In this document: piece by piece, positions 1-6,932 of the stretch
Numbering within the stretch: position 1 is the stretch's first letter
Layout of the letters: each line of letters starts with the position of its first letter
Source: an uncultured archaeon
GTDB taxonomy: Archaea > Korarchaeota > Korarchaeia > Korarchaeales > Korarchaeaceae
Assembly (NCBI GenBank): GCA_938073845.1
Contig: CALJEO010000093.1
Location: 1-11,507 of the forward strand
Direction: 5' to 3'
DNA: 11,507 nt
Notes under the pieces: model-generated
The model's input: only the letters and a program-made list of their open reading frames with translations
Databases searched by the model: none
What the model was told of the DNA's origin: nothing
Position numbers and translations under genes: made by a program

Positions 1-16
1 CCCTAGGGTGGATCTT

Positions 17-1360
17 ATGGATAGAAATGCAATCATCCTGGGTATCGTGCTACTCATGGTTGGGGTAGCGATCGGTTACTTCCTCTCCCCCGCCCAAGTG
101 AGAACAGTAACGGAAACGGTAACGGTCACGACATCGGCTACTGGAACGGTACCTGCTGAGGAAGTGAGAGTGAAGGTAGGGGTTCTCCTCCCCCTATCTG
201 GGGGATCCGCTTTCGATGGACAGGAGGATTTAAGGGGAATTCAATTAGCTGCTATACACATAAATGACGGCAGATATCCCAATATAAGAGTTAAAATAGA
301 TCTCGTGATAGCGGATACCCAAACTAGACAGGACGTAGGTGTCACTGAGCTGAGAAGACTCGACCAAGCTGGGGTCGTGGCCATCTTAGGAGCCTATAAC
401 TCGGCGGTCACTTATCCTACAGCGGGCGAGGCTGAGAAAATAGGACTACCTTACGTAGTACCGGAGGCTGTAGCTGATAGGATAACAGCTCAGGGATGGA
501 AGTACGTCTTCAGAACGTGCGCTAATGCTAGCAAATATGCTTACGATACTCTCTGGGCGCTAGCTGATATGGCAAAGGCTAAGGGGATTGATGTGAAAAC
601 TGTAGCTTTCATATACGAAAATTCCGACTTCGGTGTGTTCACGACAGAGGGACTCAGGAAATTCCTGAATAATTTCTTCCCAAATGCGAGAGTGGTGTAT
701 GAGGAGAGTTACCCGGCTGAGACGGTCACCAGTATGGACGACATGGTGGCGAAACTTAAGGCTGAGAACCCTGACGTGGTCTTTCACGTCGCATACCTGA
801 GGGACTCCGTGCTCTTCGTCCAAACGATGAAGAAACTCAATTGGTACCCGAAAGCTTACATAGGAGCTGGTGCAGGGGGTCAAACAAGAGTCGAGTTCAT
901 TGAGCAGTTAGGAAAAGATTCTGAGTTCGTTTTCACTCAAACGGAGTGGCAACCCGACTTCCTCATATCCAAGGCTCTGAAGAAATGGGCTTGGATCGAT
1001 GAGGACTTCAAGAAGGTTCATGGGAGGAGTATGGTAGGAAGCTCAGGTCTGAACTACGTGGGCACCTATGTCTTAGCTGTCGCGATCCAGAATGCCCTTG
1101 ATTCCGGCGCCAATCCGAAGGATTTAGTGAATTTCAGGAAGGCTATTAGGGACGCGCTCGAGAGAATTAAGATACCTGCTGGTGAACTTCCTCTCATGCC
1201 TTGGGGCGTCGACTTCACTTCTGCACCAAATCACCAGAACCCTGAGGCCGCTGTGGCGATGGCTCAGATCCTGGAGGGTAGGTTCCGCGTCGTCTGGCCC
1301 CTGGAGTTCGCACCCATAGAGCCTGTTCTACCAGCCCCCACATGGGAGCAAAGATCCTAA
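17..1360 (+). CDS. livK: Branched-chain amino acid type ABC transporter, substrate-binding protein (LivK-like)
   Basis: This is the extracellular binding protein that captures the substrate (branched-chain amino acid, or another amino acid or amide) and delivers it to the LivHM permease. The 447-residue protein has an N-terminal hydrophobic segment at about residues 5-23, then a Thr/Val-rich stalk at about 28-45 (TVTETVTVTT). From about residue 50 it has a type 1 periplasmic-binding fold of the Peripla_BP_6 kind, opening with KVGVLLPLSG and a DLRGIQLAAIHIND helix. There is no lipobox cysteine, so it is probably held by the uncleaved or partly processed N-terminal helix, as is common in archaea. 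I chose the ATG at 17 because a GGGTGG site at 6-11 lies 5 nt before it. The GTG at 8 overlaps that site and would add only three residues. Four transporter genes follow on the same strand. The family call is firm. The substrate is not readable from the sequence. Confidence 0.9.
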   Translation: MDRNAIILGIVLLMVGVAIGYFLSPAQVRTVTETVTVTTSATGTVPAEEVRVKVGVLLPLSGGSAFDGQEDLRGIQLAAIHINDGRYPNIRVKIDLVIADTQTRQDVGVTELRRLDQAGVVAILGAYNSAVTYPTAGEAEKIGLPYVVPEAVADRITAQGWKYVFRTCANASKYAYDTLWALADMAKAKGIDVKTVAFIYENSDFGVFTTEGLRKFLNNFFPNARVVYEESYPAETVTSMDDMVAKLKAENPDVVFHVAYLRDSVLFVQTMKKLNWYPKAYIGAGAGGQTRVEFIEQLGKDSEFVFTQTEWQPDFLISKALKKWAWIDEDFKKVHGRSMVGSSGLNYVGTYVLAVAIQNALDSGANPKDLVNFRKAIRDALERIKIPAGELPLMPWGVDFTSAPNHQNPEAAVAMAQILEGRFRVVWPLEFAPIEPVLPAPTWEQRS

Positions 1361-1380
1361 TTTAATTATTTTTTCTAAGC
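1361..1380 (+). terminator. T-rich tract between livK and livH; possible partial terminator
   Basis: The only real gap inside the transporter operon (50 nt) starts with an A/T-only stretch ending in six T's at 1369-1374, with no hairpin before it. Archaeal terminators are typically T-tracts of this kind. Partial termination here would give more binding protein than permease, a common arrangement in such operons. The same stretch (TTTAATTATT) could instead be a weak TATA element for an internal promoter starting about 1392, just ahead of the livH ribosome binding site. The sequence alone does not decide between these. Confidence 0.35.
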
Positions 1381-1410
1381 TTCGGAGCCGCTAATGATGG
1401 GGTGGCTCGC

Positions 1411-2304
1411 ATGATAGAGTGGGGCCTAACTTACGCTCAATTAGTGACTTCTTATGCGATCCTGGGAGGGGTATACGCGTTAACGGCGCTGGGCCTATCC
1501 CTCATATGGGGAGTGATGAGAGCGGTGAACTGGGCTCATGGTGATCTCCTGATGCTCGGAATGTACGTCGCTTATTGGATGGTGATACTGTCAGGAGCAG
1601 ATCCTCTAATATCCGCTCTCATTGCTTTCTGCCTCCTAGGTGGTTTGGGCGCAATATTACACTTAATAGCGATAGAACCGGTGGTAGAGAAGCCCGGTGG
1701 TCATGAAGCGACCTTATTAACTACCCTAGGAATATCGTTAGTGATACAGAGCATCGCATTGATCCTCTGGTCACCGAGTCCGAGATCGTATGACAATATC
1801 TACAAGAGCATCTACTTGGAATACGCAGGAATTAGAACGAGTTTGGCTGAGGCTATAGCGTTCTCCCTCTCACTGATAGCGGTATTTCTGGTAGATCAAT
1901 TCATGAGGAGATCTAGGATAGGGAAGGCGATAAGGGCGGTATCTCAGAACCCGATAGGAGCTAGAGTCGTGGGAATAAACGTCTCGAGGATAAGACTATT
2001 GACTTTCGCATTGGGCGTAGGTCTAGCTGGCGTCGCCGGAGTTCTGGTTTCCACCTTCTACCCGAATATAAGACCGCTCGCCGGTTACATCTGGGACATA
2101 GCCTCCTACGTGGTAGTGATATTCGCTGGTCTGGGTTCGATTTACGGGGTGATATTCGCTGGAGTAGCGATAGGTACGATTGAGGGACTCGGTAGTATCT
2201 TTTTCTCGAACGCTTTCAGGAATATCCTCACTTTCTCCGTGTTCCTGCTAGTCCTATTACTAAGACCTCAAGGCTTGTTTGGAAAAGCGATGAGGAGGGT
2301 CTAA
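1411..2304 (+). CDS. livH: Branched-chain amino acid type ABC transporter, permease (LivH-like)
   Basis: This is one of the two membrane subunits forming the import channel with LivM. The 297-residue, very hydrophobic protein has repeated membrane helices. Near the N terminus it has the family motif NWAHGDLLMLGMY (compare NFAHGE in bacterial LivH). In the second half it has SRIRLLTFALGVGLAGVAG followed by a glycine-rich GLGSIYGVIFAG loop, the expected order for BPD_transp_2 permeases. Length is normal for the family. The ATG at 1411 is preferred over the in-frame GTG at 1402 because a GGGGTGG site (1399-1405) lies 5 nt upstream of the ATG, the same spacing as in livK. The gene ends 3 nt before the start of livM, so the two are surely co-transcribed. 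Confidence 0.92.
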   Translation: MIEWGLTYAQLVTSYAILGGVYALTALGLSLIWGVMRAVNWAHGDLLMLGMYVAYWMVILSGADPLISALIAFCLLGGLGAILHLIAIEPVVEKPGGHEATLLTTLGISLVIQSIALILWSPSPRSYDNIYKSIYLEYAGIRTSLAEAIAFSLSLIAVFLVDQFMRRSRIGKAIRAVSQNPIGARVVGINVSRIRLLTFALGVGLAGVAGVLVSTFYPNIRPLAGYIWDIASYVVVIFAGLGSIYGVIFAGVAIGTIEGLGSIFFSNAFRNILTFSVFLLVLLLRPQGLFGKAMRRV

Positions 2305-2307
2305 GTG

Positions 2308-3252
2308 ATGCCTAAACGCATGAGCCTTGCCCTGATCCTCCTGATATTGGCTATGATCCTTCCCATATTCTTGGATGAGTTCCTCCTCACGATACTCGTT
2401 CAAATGTTAATGTGGGCTTATCTGGCGATGGCATGGGATGTCATAGGAGGCTACGGGGGTCAGTTCTCCCTAGGGCATGCTGCCTTCATGGGTTTGGGGG
2501 CTTACACATCGACTTTACTCCTCGAGAACTTCGGCATCACTCCCTGGCTGGGCATCTGGTTATCCGGGTTAGTTGCTGCCATCGCTGGAGCACTTGTGGG
2601 TTTCGCATCCTTGAGGCTCAGGGGACCGTTCTTCGCCTTGGGAACCATAGCGTTCGCCGAGCTAGTGCAGTTACTCCTGCTTTACCTGAAGGACGTCACC
2701 GGAGGACCTCTCGGCATAATGATCAATAAAACGGGAGTTGAATACATGGTTTTTGAGAGTCAGCTTCATTACTACTACTTAGCGCTGGCTTTCGTCATCT
2801 GCGGCATGCTCTTCCTGAGGTACTTCGAGCGCTCGAAGTTCGGGATGGCGTTAGTGGCCCTCAGGGAGGATGAGGATGCTGCTGAATCCATCGGTATAGA
2901 TGTCTATAGGGCTAAGGTCCTAGGGGCAGTGATAAGCGCTTTCCTCACAGGGCTGGGAGGTACATTTTACGCCCAGTGGATACACTACATCAGGCCCGAT
3001 ACTGTTGTTAGGTTAGATTTCTCCGTCCAGATAGTCGCTATAGATGTCGTTGGAGGGGCTGGAAGTCCTTATGGCGGGATAATAGGTGCTATGATACTAG
3101 TGCCCCTCTCCCTCTACCTGAACGCGATCTTCGGCGGGATGATAGCCGGTCTGAGCACAGTATTTTACGGTATCATCCTCCTCGTAGTAGTCGTAGCCTT
3201 ACCGGGAGGTATATTCGGTATGATCAGGAGGGGGTTCCTCGTCAAGGGGTGA
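2308..3252 (+). CDS. livM: Branched-chain amino acid type ABC transporter, permease (LivM-like)
   Basis: This is the second membrane subunit of the importer, pairing with LivH. The 314-residue protein has multiple predicted membrane helices. It carries the LivM hallmark GGYGGQFSLGHAAFMGLGAY in the first third, the cytoplasmic loop VALREDEDAAESIGID (the usual coupling region that contacts the ATPases), and GGAGSPYGGIIGA near the C terminus. Length is typical. The start is the ATG at 2308, because GGAGGGT at 2294-2300 lies 7 nt upstream. The in-frame GTG immediately before it (2305) is at a less suitable distance. The stop codon overlaps the livG start by one base (TGATG), indicating translational coupling. 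Confidence 0.92.
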   Translation: MPKRMSLALILLILAMILPIFLDEFLLTILVQMLMWAYLAMAWDVIGGYGGQFSLGHAAFMGLGAYTSTLLLENFGITPWLGIWLSGLVAAIAGALVGFASLRLRGPFFALGTIAFAELVQLLLLYLKDVTGGPLGIMINKTGVEYMVFESQLHYYYLALAFVICGMLFLRYFERSKFGMALVALREDEDAAESIGIDVYRAKVLGAVISAFLTGLGGTFYAQWIHYIRPDTVVRLDFSVQIVAIDVVGGAGSPYGGIIGAMILVPLSLYLNAIFGGMIAGLSTVFYGIILLVVVVALPGGIFGMIRRGFLVKG

Positions 3253-3974
3253 TGAGTTTGCTGGAGGTTAGGGAGGTAACTAAGAGATTCGGCGGCATCG
3301 TTGCACTGGATGGTGTGAGTCTCTCCGTGAAGAAGGGCGAGCTCTGTGGTCTAATAGGCCCCAATGGCTCCGGGAAGACGACCCTCTTCAACGTGATCAC
3401 CGGCTTCTACAGGCCTGATGGCGGGGATGTGATGTTCAAGGGCAGGAGTCTGGTGGGGATGAGGCCCCATGACATCACGAGACTGGGAATAGCGAGAACC
3501 TTTCAGATTCCCAAGCCATTTGGAAGGATGAGTGTCCTGGAGAACGTTGTTGCGGCGGCCTTCTATGGTGGGAGAGTGTCCTCCAGATCTGAGGCTGAGG
3601 GGTTAGCTAGGGAGCTGATAGATTACGTTAAATTGGGGGAAAAAATGCACGTCGAGGCTAGGACCCTCAACATAGTAGAAAGGAAACTCATGGAACTATC
3701 CAGAGCACTGGCAACGAAGCCCGAGTTGCTCCTCCTCGACGAGGTGGTCGCTGGGCTGAATCCCTCGGAGATGACTGATATAGTTCATCTAGTGAGGAGG
3801 CTGGTGGATGAGATGGGCATCACGATCATAATGGTGGAGCACGTCATGAGGGCAGTCATGACCATCTCTGACAGGGTAATTGTCTTGCATAAGGGAATTA
3901 AGATAGCTGAGGGAACACCTGAAGAGATATCAAGGGATCCGAAGGTAATAGAGGCGTACTTAGGAACTGGGTGA
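3252..3974 (+). CDS. livG: Branched-chain amino acid type ABC transporter, ATP-binding protein (LivG-like)
   Basis: This is one of two cytoplasmic ATPases that power the LivHM channel. The 240-residue protein shows Walker A GPNGSGKT (36-43), a Q-loop glutamine (about Q85 in RTFQ), Walker B LLLLDE (159-164) and an H-loop histidine (H197 in VEHVM). The ABC signature is degenerate: where LSGGQ is expected it reads LNIVERKLMELSRAL (139-153). From memory, a LivG subgroup has similar LTLVERK-type sequences, so this is a lineage trait rather than decay. The ATG at 3252 overlaps the livM stop. An in-frame GTG at 3249 also exists but adds one residue. A GGGGTG string lies immediately before the ATG. 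Confidence 0.92.
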   Translation: MSLLEVREVTKRFGGIVALDGVSLSVKKGELCGLIGPNGSGKTTLFNVITGFYRPDGGDVMFKGRSLVGMRPHDITRLGIARTFQIPKPFGRMSVLENVVAAAFYGGRVSSRSEAEGLARELIDYVKLGEKMHVEARTLNIVERKLMELSRALATKPELLLLDEVVAGLNPSEMTDIVHLVRRLVDEMGITIIMVEHVMRAVMTISDRVIVLHKGIKIAEGTPEEISRDPKVIEAYLGTG

Positions 3975-3978
3975 GAAC

Positions 3979-4689
3979 ATGAGGATTTTAGAGGTAAATG
4001 ACCTAGATGCTGGCTATGAGGATCTCCAGGTCCTCTGGGAAGTGAACATGCGGGTGGAGAGGGGAGAGATCGTCAGTCTCCTGGGGAGCAATGGCGCAGG
4101 TAAAACCACCACCTTGAGGGTCATAGCAGGACTCATCAGACCATTTAGGGGCAAGATCGTACTTAAGGGAAGGGAGATAACGGGGCTTCCAAGTCATCAG
4201 AGGGTAGCTTTGGGCCTCTCTCTGGTGCCGGAGGGGAGACAGCTCTTTCCAATGATGACGGTCATGGAGAACCTGGAGATGGGCGCTTATACCCCTAGAG
4301 CTAGGGAGAAGCTCGAGGATAGTTTGGAATGGGTCTTCAGCCTATTTCCGATATTGAGGGAGAGAAGGAATCAACTCGCTGGAACTATGAGTGGAGGGGA
4401 GCAGCAGATGCTGAGCATAGGTAGAGCACTCATGAGTAGACCCGAGCTACTCGCGTTAGATGAGCCATCCATGGGGCTCGCGCCTAAGCTCGTGATCGAG
4501 ATATTCCGTACGCTCGAGAGGATGAGAAAGGACGGTGTGACGATTCTTCTAGCGGAGCAAAACGTGAAGGCAGCTTTGGACATATCGGATAGGGCTTATG
4601 TACTAGAGACTGGGAGGATAGTGATAGAGGGAGCTTCTAGCGAGCTCGCCCTTAGGGATGATGTGAGAAGAGCTTACCTCGGAATGTGA
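3979..4689 (+). CDS. livF: Branched-chain amino acid type ABC transporter, ATP-binding protein (LivF-like)
   Basis: This is the second ATPase of the importer. The 236-residue protein has Walker A GSNGAGKT (36-43), the LivF-typical LVPEGRQLFPMMTV stretch (82-95), a good ABC signature MSGGE (137-141), Walker B with D161-E162, and LLAEQN where other ABC proteins have an H-loop histidine. Glutamine at that place is usual for LivF. GGGTGA at the end of livG, 4 nt before the ATG, provides the ribosome binding site. The gap to livG is 4 nt. It is the last gene of the operon. No T-tract terminator is obvious directly after it, but a 13-nt palindrome (TGAGTTGAACTCA, 4687-4699) covers the stop codon. 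Confidence 0.92.
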   Translation: MRILEVNDLDAGYEDLQVLWEVNMRVERGEIVSLLGSNGAGKTTTLRVIAGLIRPFRGKIVLKGREITGLPSHQRVALGLSLVPEGRQLFPMMTVMENLEMGAYTPRAREKLEDSLEWVFSLFPILRERRNQLAGTMSGGEQQMLSIGRALMSRPELLALDEPSMGLAPKLVIEIFRTLERMRKDGVTILLAEQNVKAALDISDRAYVLETGRIVIEGASSELALRDDVRRAYLGM

Positions 4690-4713
4690 GTTGAACTCAG
4701 AAAACCTCCGAGT

Positions 4714-4723
4714 AATTATAAAG
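4714..4723 (+). promoter_or_regulatory. TATA-like element in the livF / exported-protein spacer
   Basis: AATTATAAAG lies between two convergent genes, where no protein-coding start follows. If used on the + strand, transcription would begin near 4743-4745, just at the first hairpin of the structured segment below. It is also flanked by CCTCC (4705-4709) and GGAGG (4723-4727), which could pair across it. The reverse complement is also TATA-like, so direction is uncertain. Confidence 0.35.
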
Positions 4724-4743
4724 GAGGACGGGAGATCCGCTGG

Positions 4744-4840
4744 AATCATGGGTCCATGACTTGAAAACGGGGTCTCGAGATTGAGAGCGGTCCCTCAACA
4801 CGGAAGCCATAGCTAGCTCTTAGGAGCTATCTATGGAAAC
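4744..4840 (+). ncRNA. Candidate structured small RNA (three hairpins)
   Basis: Three inverted repeats follow one another downstream of the TATA-like element. TCATG/CATGA is at 4746-4750 and 4755-4759 with a 4-nt loop. TTGAG/CTCAA is at 4781-4785 and 4794-4798. A long hairpin pairs CCATAG (4807-4812) with CTATGG (4831-4836) and, beyond one C/T mismatch, TAGCTC (4814-4819) with GAGCTA (4824-4829) around a TTAG loop. No long reading frame is present here. It does not fit tRNA, 5S rRNA, or C/D box RNA (no clear RTGATGA box). It could instead be a processing or transcript-end structure for livF or for the convergent gene. No family is recognised. Confidence 0.33.
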
Positions 4841-4874
4841 CACTCGAACGTTTCATGCTGACCACTTACCAAAG

Positions 4875-6875
4875 CTAGGATTTAAGGATCCTGATCTCGT
4901 TCAACTCAACCCTTCTGTTCCCATTCAGATCCCTCCACTCGACTAGGGAGGATCTTCCGGTGAGGCCGCTCATCTTCAGCCACATCAGAGCAGCCTCAGT
5001 CCCATACCTATGGGTCCCCATCACGTAAACCTTCCCCTTCCCGTAGAGGATCAATCCATAATCTAACCTCCCCCAGTGGCTCCTGTAGGTAGTTCCGTTC
5101 ACGATCAGCTCATCCTTGTTGAACCTAACTCCGTACCTCTCAACGATCCCGCTCCTCCTGTTGGCCAGAGGCCCACCCACTACTAGGCTAGCCCCAGGAG
5201 CGATGCCTGCCGAGGGGAAGAGAGACTTTACGATCGCCCTATCCACATCGGAGCTGGCATCCACCACATCGAAGCTTAAACTCATCGCGAGCGGGTTCCT
5301 GAGCTCCCCACCCACATAGGCCCTGTAAGCCTCCCCCGAACCATCGTTCTCATCCCAGAATATCCAGACGCCAAGCATCCTCCCGGATCCCCTAATCAGC
5401 TCAAGCTTCCTCCTCATTCCGTCAACCCACTCATTGGGGCTGCTTGCGTTCCAATAACCCGTAACTATCATCTGTCTCCTCGTCAAATTGTAGTAAGAAG
5501 CTAGCATCAGAGGTGAGTAGAGCTCCGTAACCAGCGTCACGTTAAGCTCATCGATCACCTTAACTACGCCTGAGACGAGGGCCTCCTCAACGAACTCCTC
5601 GTCCAGCCATATCCACAGTCTAACATTCCTAGGCACCGAGCTGTAGAAGTTCCTAAGCTCCAAGGGATCCATCTTCCTGTCTTTCCAACCGTACCAGACC
5701 GCCACACCAACTGTTGAGCTCAAGTTGGAGAGAAACCCCGCAACGGACATCAGAGCCCCGTTAACCCTAGTACCTGGCTTAAGATAGTCCTCCTCGGGCC
5801 CGTAATCACATTTAGGGAATATTGCATAGAGCACACCTATCCCATTGAGGGACGCCAGCTCGTCCAGCAGAAGGGCGTTCCTCCTGAAGAGCTGCGAGTC
5901 GCTAAGTGGGACCACCGGGATGATGAAGTTGTACTGGGAGGATATGAGGGAGAGGTCCCTCCTCAGGAAATCCTCGTACTCCCTCAGATCCGACTTCGCG
6001 TAAAAGTATATCCTATCCCCTAAGGAGTGGTGCCGGTGAGTCAAGGAGCTCGGGAGTATGTACACGATGCCCGAGTATGGGATGAAGGTCCTAGATGGAT
6101 CCGCGGTCAGCCTCACGTTCATCCCGTAGAACCTGTTCAGTATCAGCTCCGCCACATAGAGGAACCCCAGGCTCTCGCGTAAGGTGGCGGATACCTTCAC
6201 GAAGATCCCCATTCCAACCTTAACTGCGCAGGGATCCATGAATTCCCTCCCGTTGAGCTCAGCTATCCCGTAAGCCTCGTACTCTAAGCCTGCCAGCTTG
6301 CTCCCATCGAAGGGCCTCATGCTTCGGAACCCCCTGAGGCTAGGTATGTACCTGGCACCCGCTTCAGTCGGCCTCACCCCAACCCCCTCATCCACCGCTA
6401 CCGTGAGCTGCTCATCGAGGAGCCCAGCACCGCAGTACTCCATCGAACCGTTGGCGTGACCCACGTAGTAGAGCTCCCAGTCCCCGGTCCACAGGAGCAC
6501 TCCCCCGTTCCTGATCCACCTCAGGATGAGCGATTCCTCGCTGCAATCCCAAACGGTATCCGGAGCAACATCGCTCGTGAAAACAACAATTCCACTTCCG
6601 CTCGTCATGAACCTCCTCAGCTCATCCGCATTGAGGATGCGGTAAGGTACTCCGAACTCCCCAAGGGTTTCCCTGAGGTAGATGAGCATCAACTTAGGGT
6701 CGATCCAGTTGCTCGGGTATCTCTCATCGTAGTATATGATGACTTCCCCGCTGGAGGCCGCGAGCGGCAAGAGGAGCAAGACCGTGAGGCCCGCCACAGC
6801 ATATCCTCTGCCGTTAGGGTACCTTTCACACACATACGTGCGTAGGATCGATGCGCCAGTGGCCCGATGCAACAC
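4875..6875 (-). CDS. Unrecognised probable exported protein with C-terminal EF-hand-like loop
   Basis: I do not recognise a named family. The 666-residue protein has an N-terminal export signal: hydrophobic core at about 25-41 (AVAGLTVLLLLPLAA), then the mature chain starting near SSGEVIIYYDERYP. The first domain (about 45-130) has alternating strands and a GIVVFTSD...GGVLLWTGDW pattern like glutamine-amidotransferase/ThuA-like flavodoxin folds. The middle (about 380-540) contains YGWKDRK, RLWIWLDEEF and LGVWIFWDEND strands suggestive of a TIM-barrel, possibly a sugar-active enzyme. The end (649-660) reads D-x-N-x-N-x-x-V-E-x-x-E, a good EF-hand/dockerin-type calcium loop. No membrane anchor follows, so it is likely secreted or surface-bound. 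The start is uncertain: GTG at 6875 gives a 24-residue n-region, while GTG at 6833 would give a more usual short one. It is divergent from folP and shares its TATA region. Confidence 0.72.
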   Translation of the reverse strand: MLHRATGASILRTYVCERYPNGRGYAVAGLTVLLLLPLAASSGEVIIYYDERYPSNWIDPKLMLIYLRETLGEFGVPYRILNADELRRFMTSGSGIVVFTSDVAPDTVWDCSEESLILRWIRNGGVLLWTGDWELYYVGHANGSMEYCGAGLLDEQLTVAVDEGVGVRPTEAGARYIPSLRGFRSMRPFDGSKLAGLEYEAYGIAELNGREFMDPCAVKVGMGIFVKVSATLRESLGFLYVAELILNRFYGMNVRLTADPSRTFIPYSGIVYILPSSLTHRHHSLGDRIYFYAKSDLREYEDFLRRDLSLISSQYNFIIPVVPLSDSQLFRRNALLLDELASLNGIGVLYAIFPKCDYGPEEDYLKPGTRVNGALMSVAGFLSNLSSTVGVAVWYGWKDRKMDPLELRNFYSSVPRNVRLWIWLDEEFVEEALVSGVVKVIDELNVTLVTELYSPLMLASYYNLTRRQMIVTGYWNASSPNEWVDGMRRKLELIRGSGRMLGVWIFWDENDGSGEAYRAYVGGELRNPLAMSLSFDVVDASSDVDRAIVKSLFPSAGIAPGASLVVGGPLANRRSGIVERYGVRFNKDELIVNGTTYRSHWGRLDYGLILYGKGKVYVMGTHRYGTEAALMWLKMSGLTGRSSLVEWRDLNGNRRVELNEIRILKS

Positions 6876-6905
6876 CTCGATCCCAGTCGGACAGCCACTC
6901 GCATC

Positions 6906-6911
6906 TTATAT
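6906..6911. promoter_or_regulatory. Shared bidirectional TATA box between folP and the exported-protein gene
   Basis: TTATAT on the + strand (within CTTATATCC) reads ATATAA on the - strand (within GGATATAAG). On the + strand its centre is about 25 nt before the GTG at 6933, the spacing expected for a leaderless folP mRNA. On the - strand transcription would start near 6883, leaving a leader of about 8-9 nt before the GTG at 6875. One element therefore seems to serve both genes. Confidence 0.6.
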
Positions 6912-6932
6912 CCTATACCCTCTGGAGCCATC

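Noticed and set aside
2412..2729. Open frame of 105 codons inside livM on the same strand
   Set aside because: It is fully contained in a strongly supported permease gene in another frame. Its peptide is Arg/Cys/His-rich and lacks a start signal.
4746..4836. C/D box guide RNA
   Set aside because: A CTGA (4858-4861) could be a D box, but no RTGATGA C box is present at a suitable distance.
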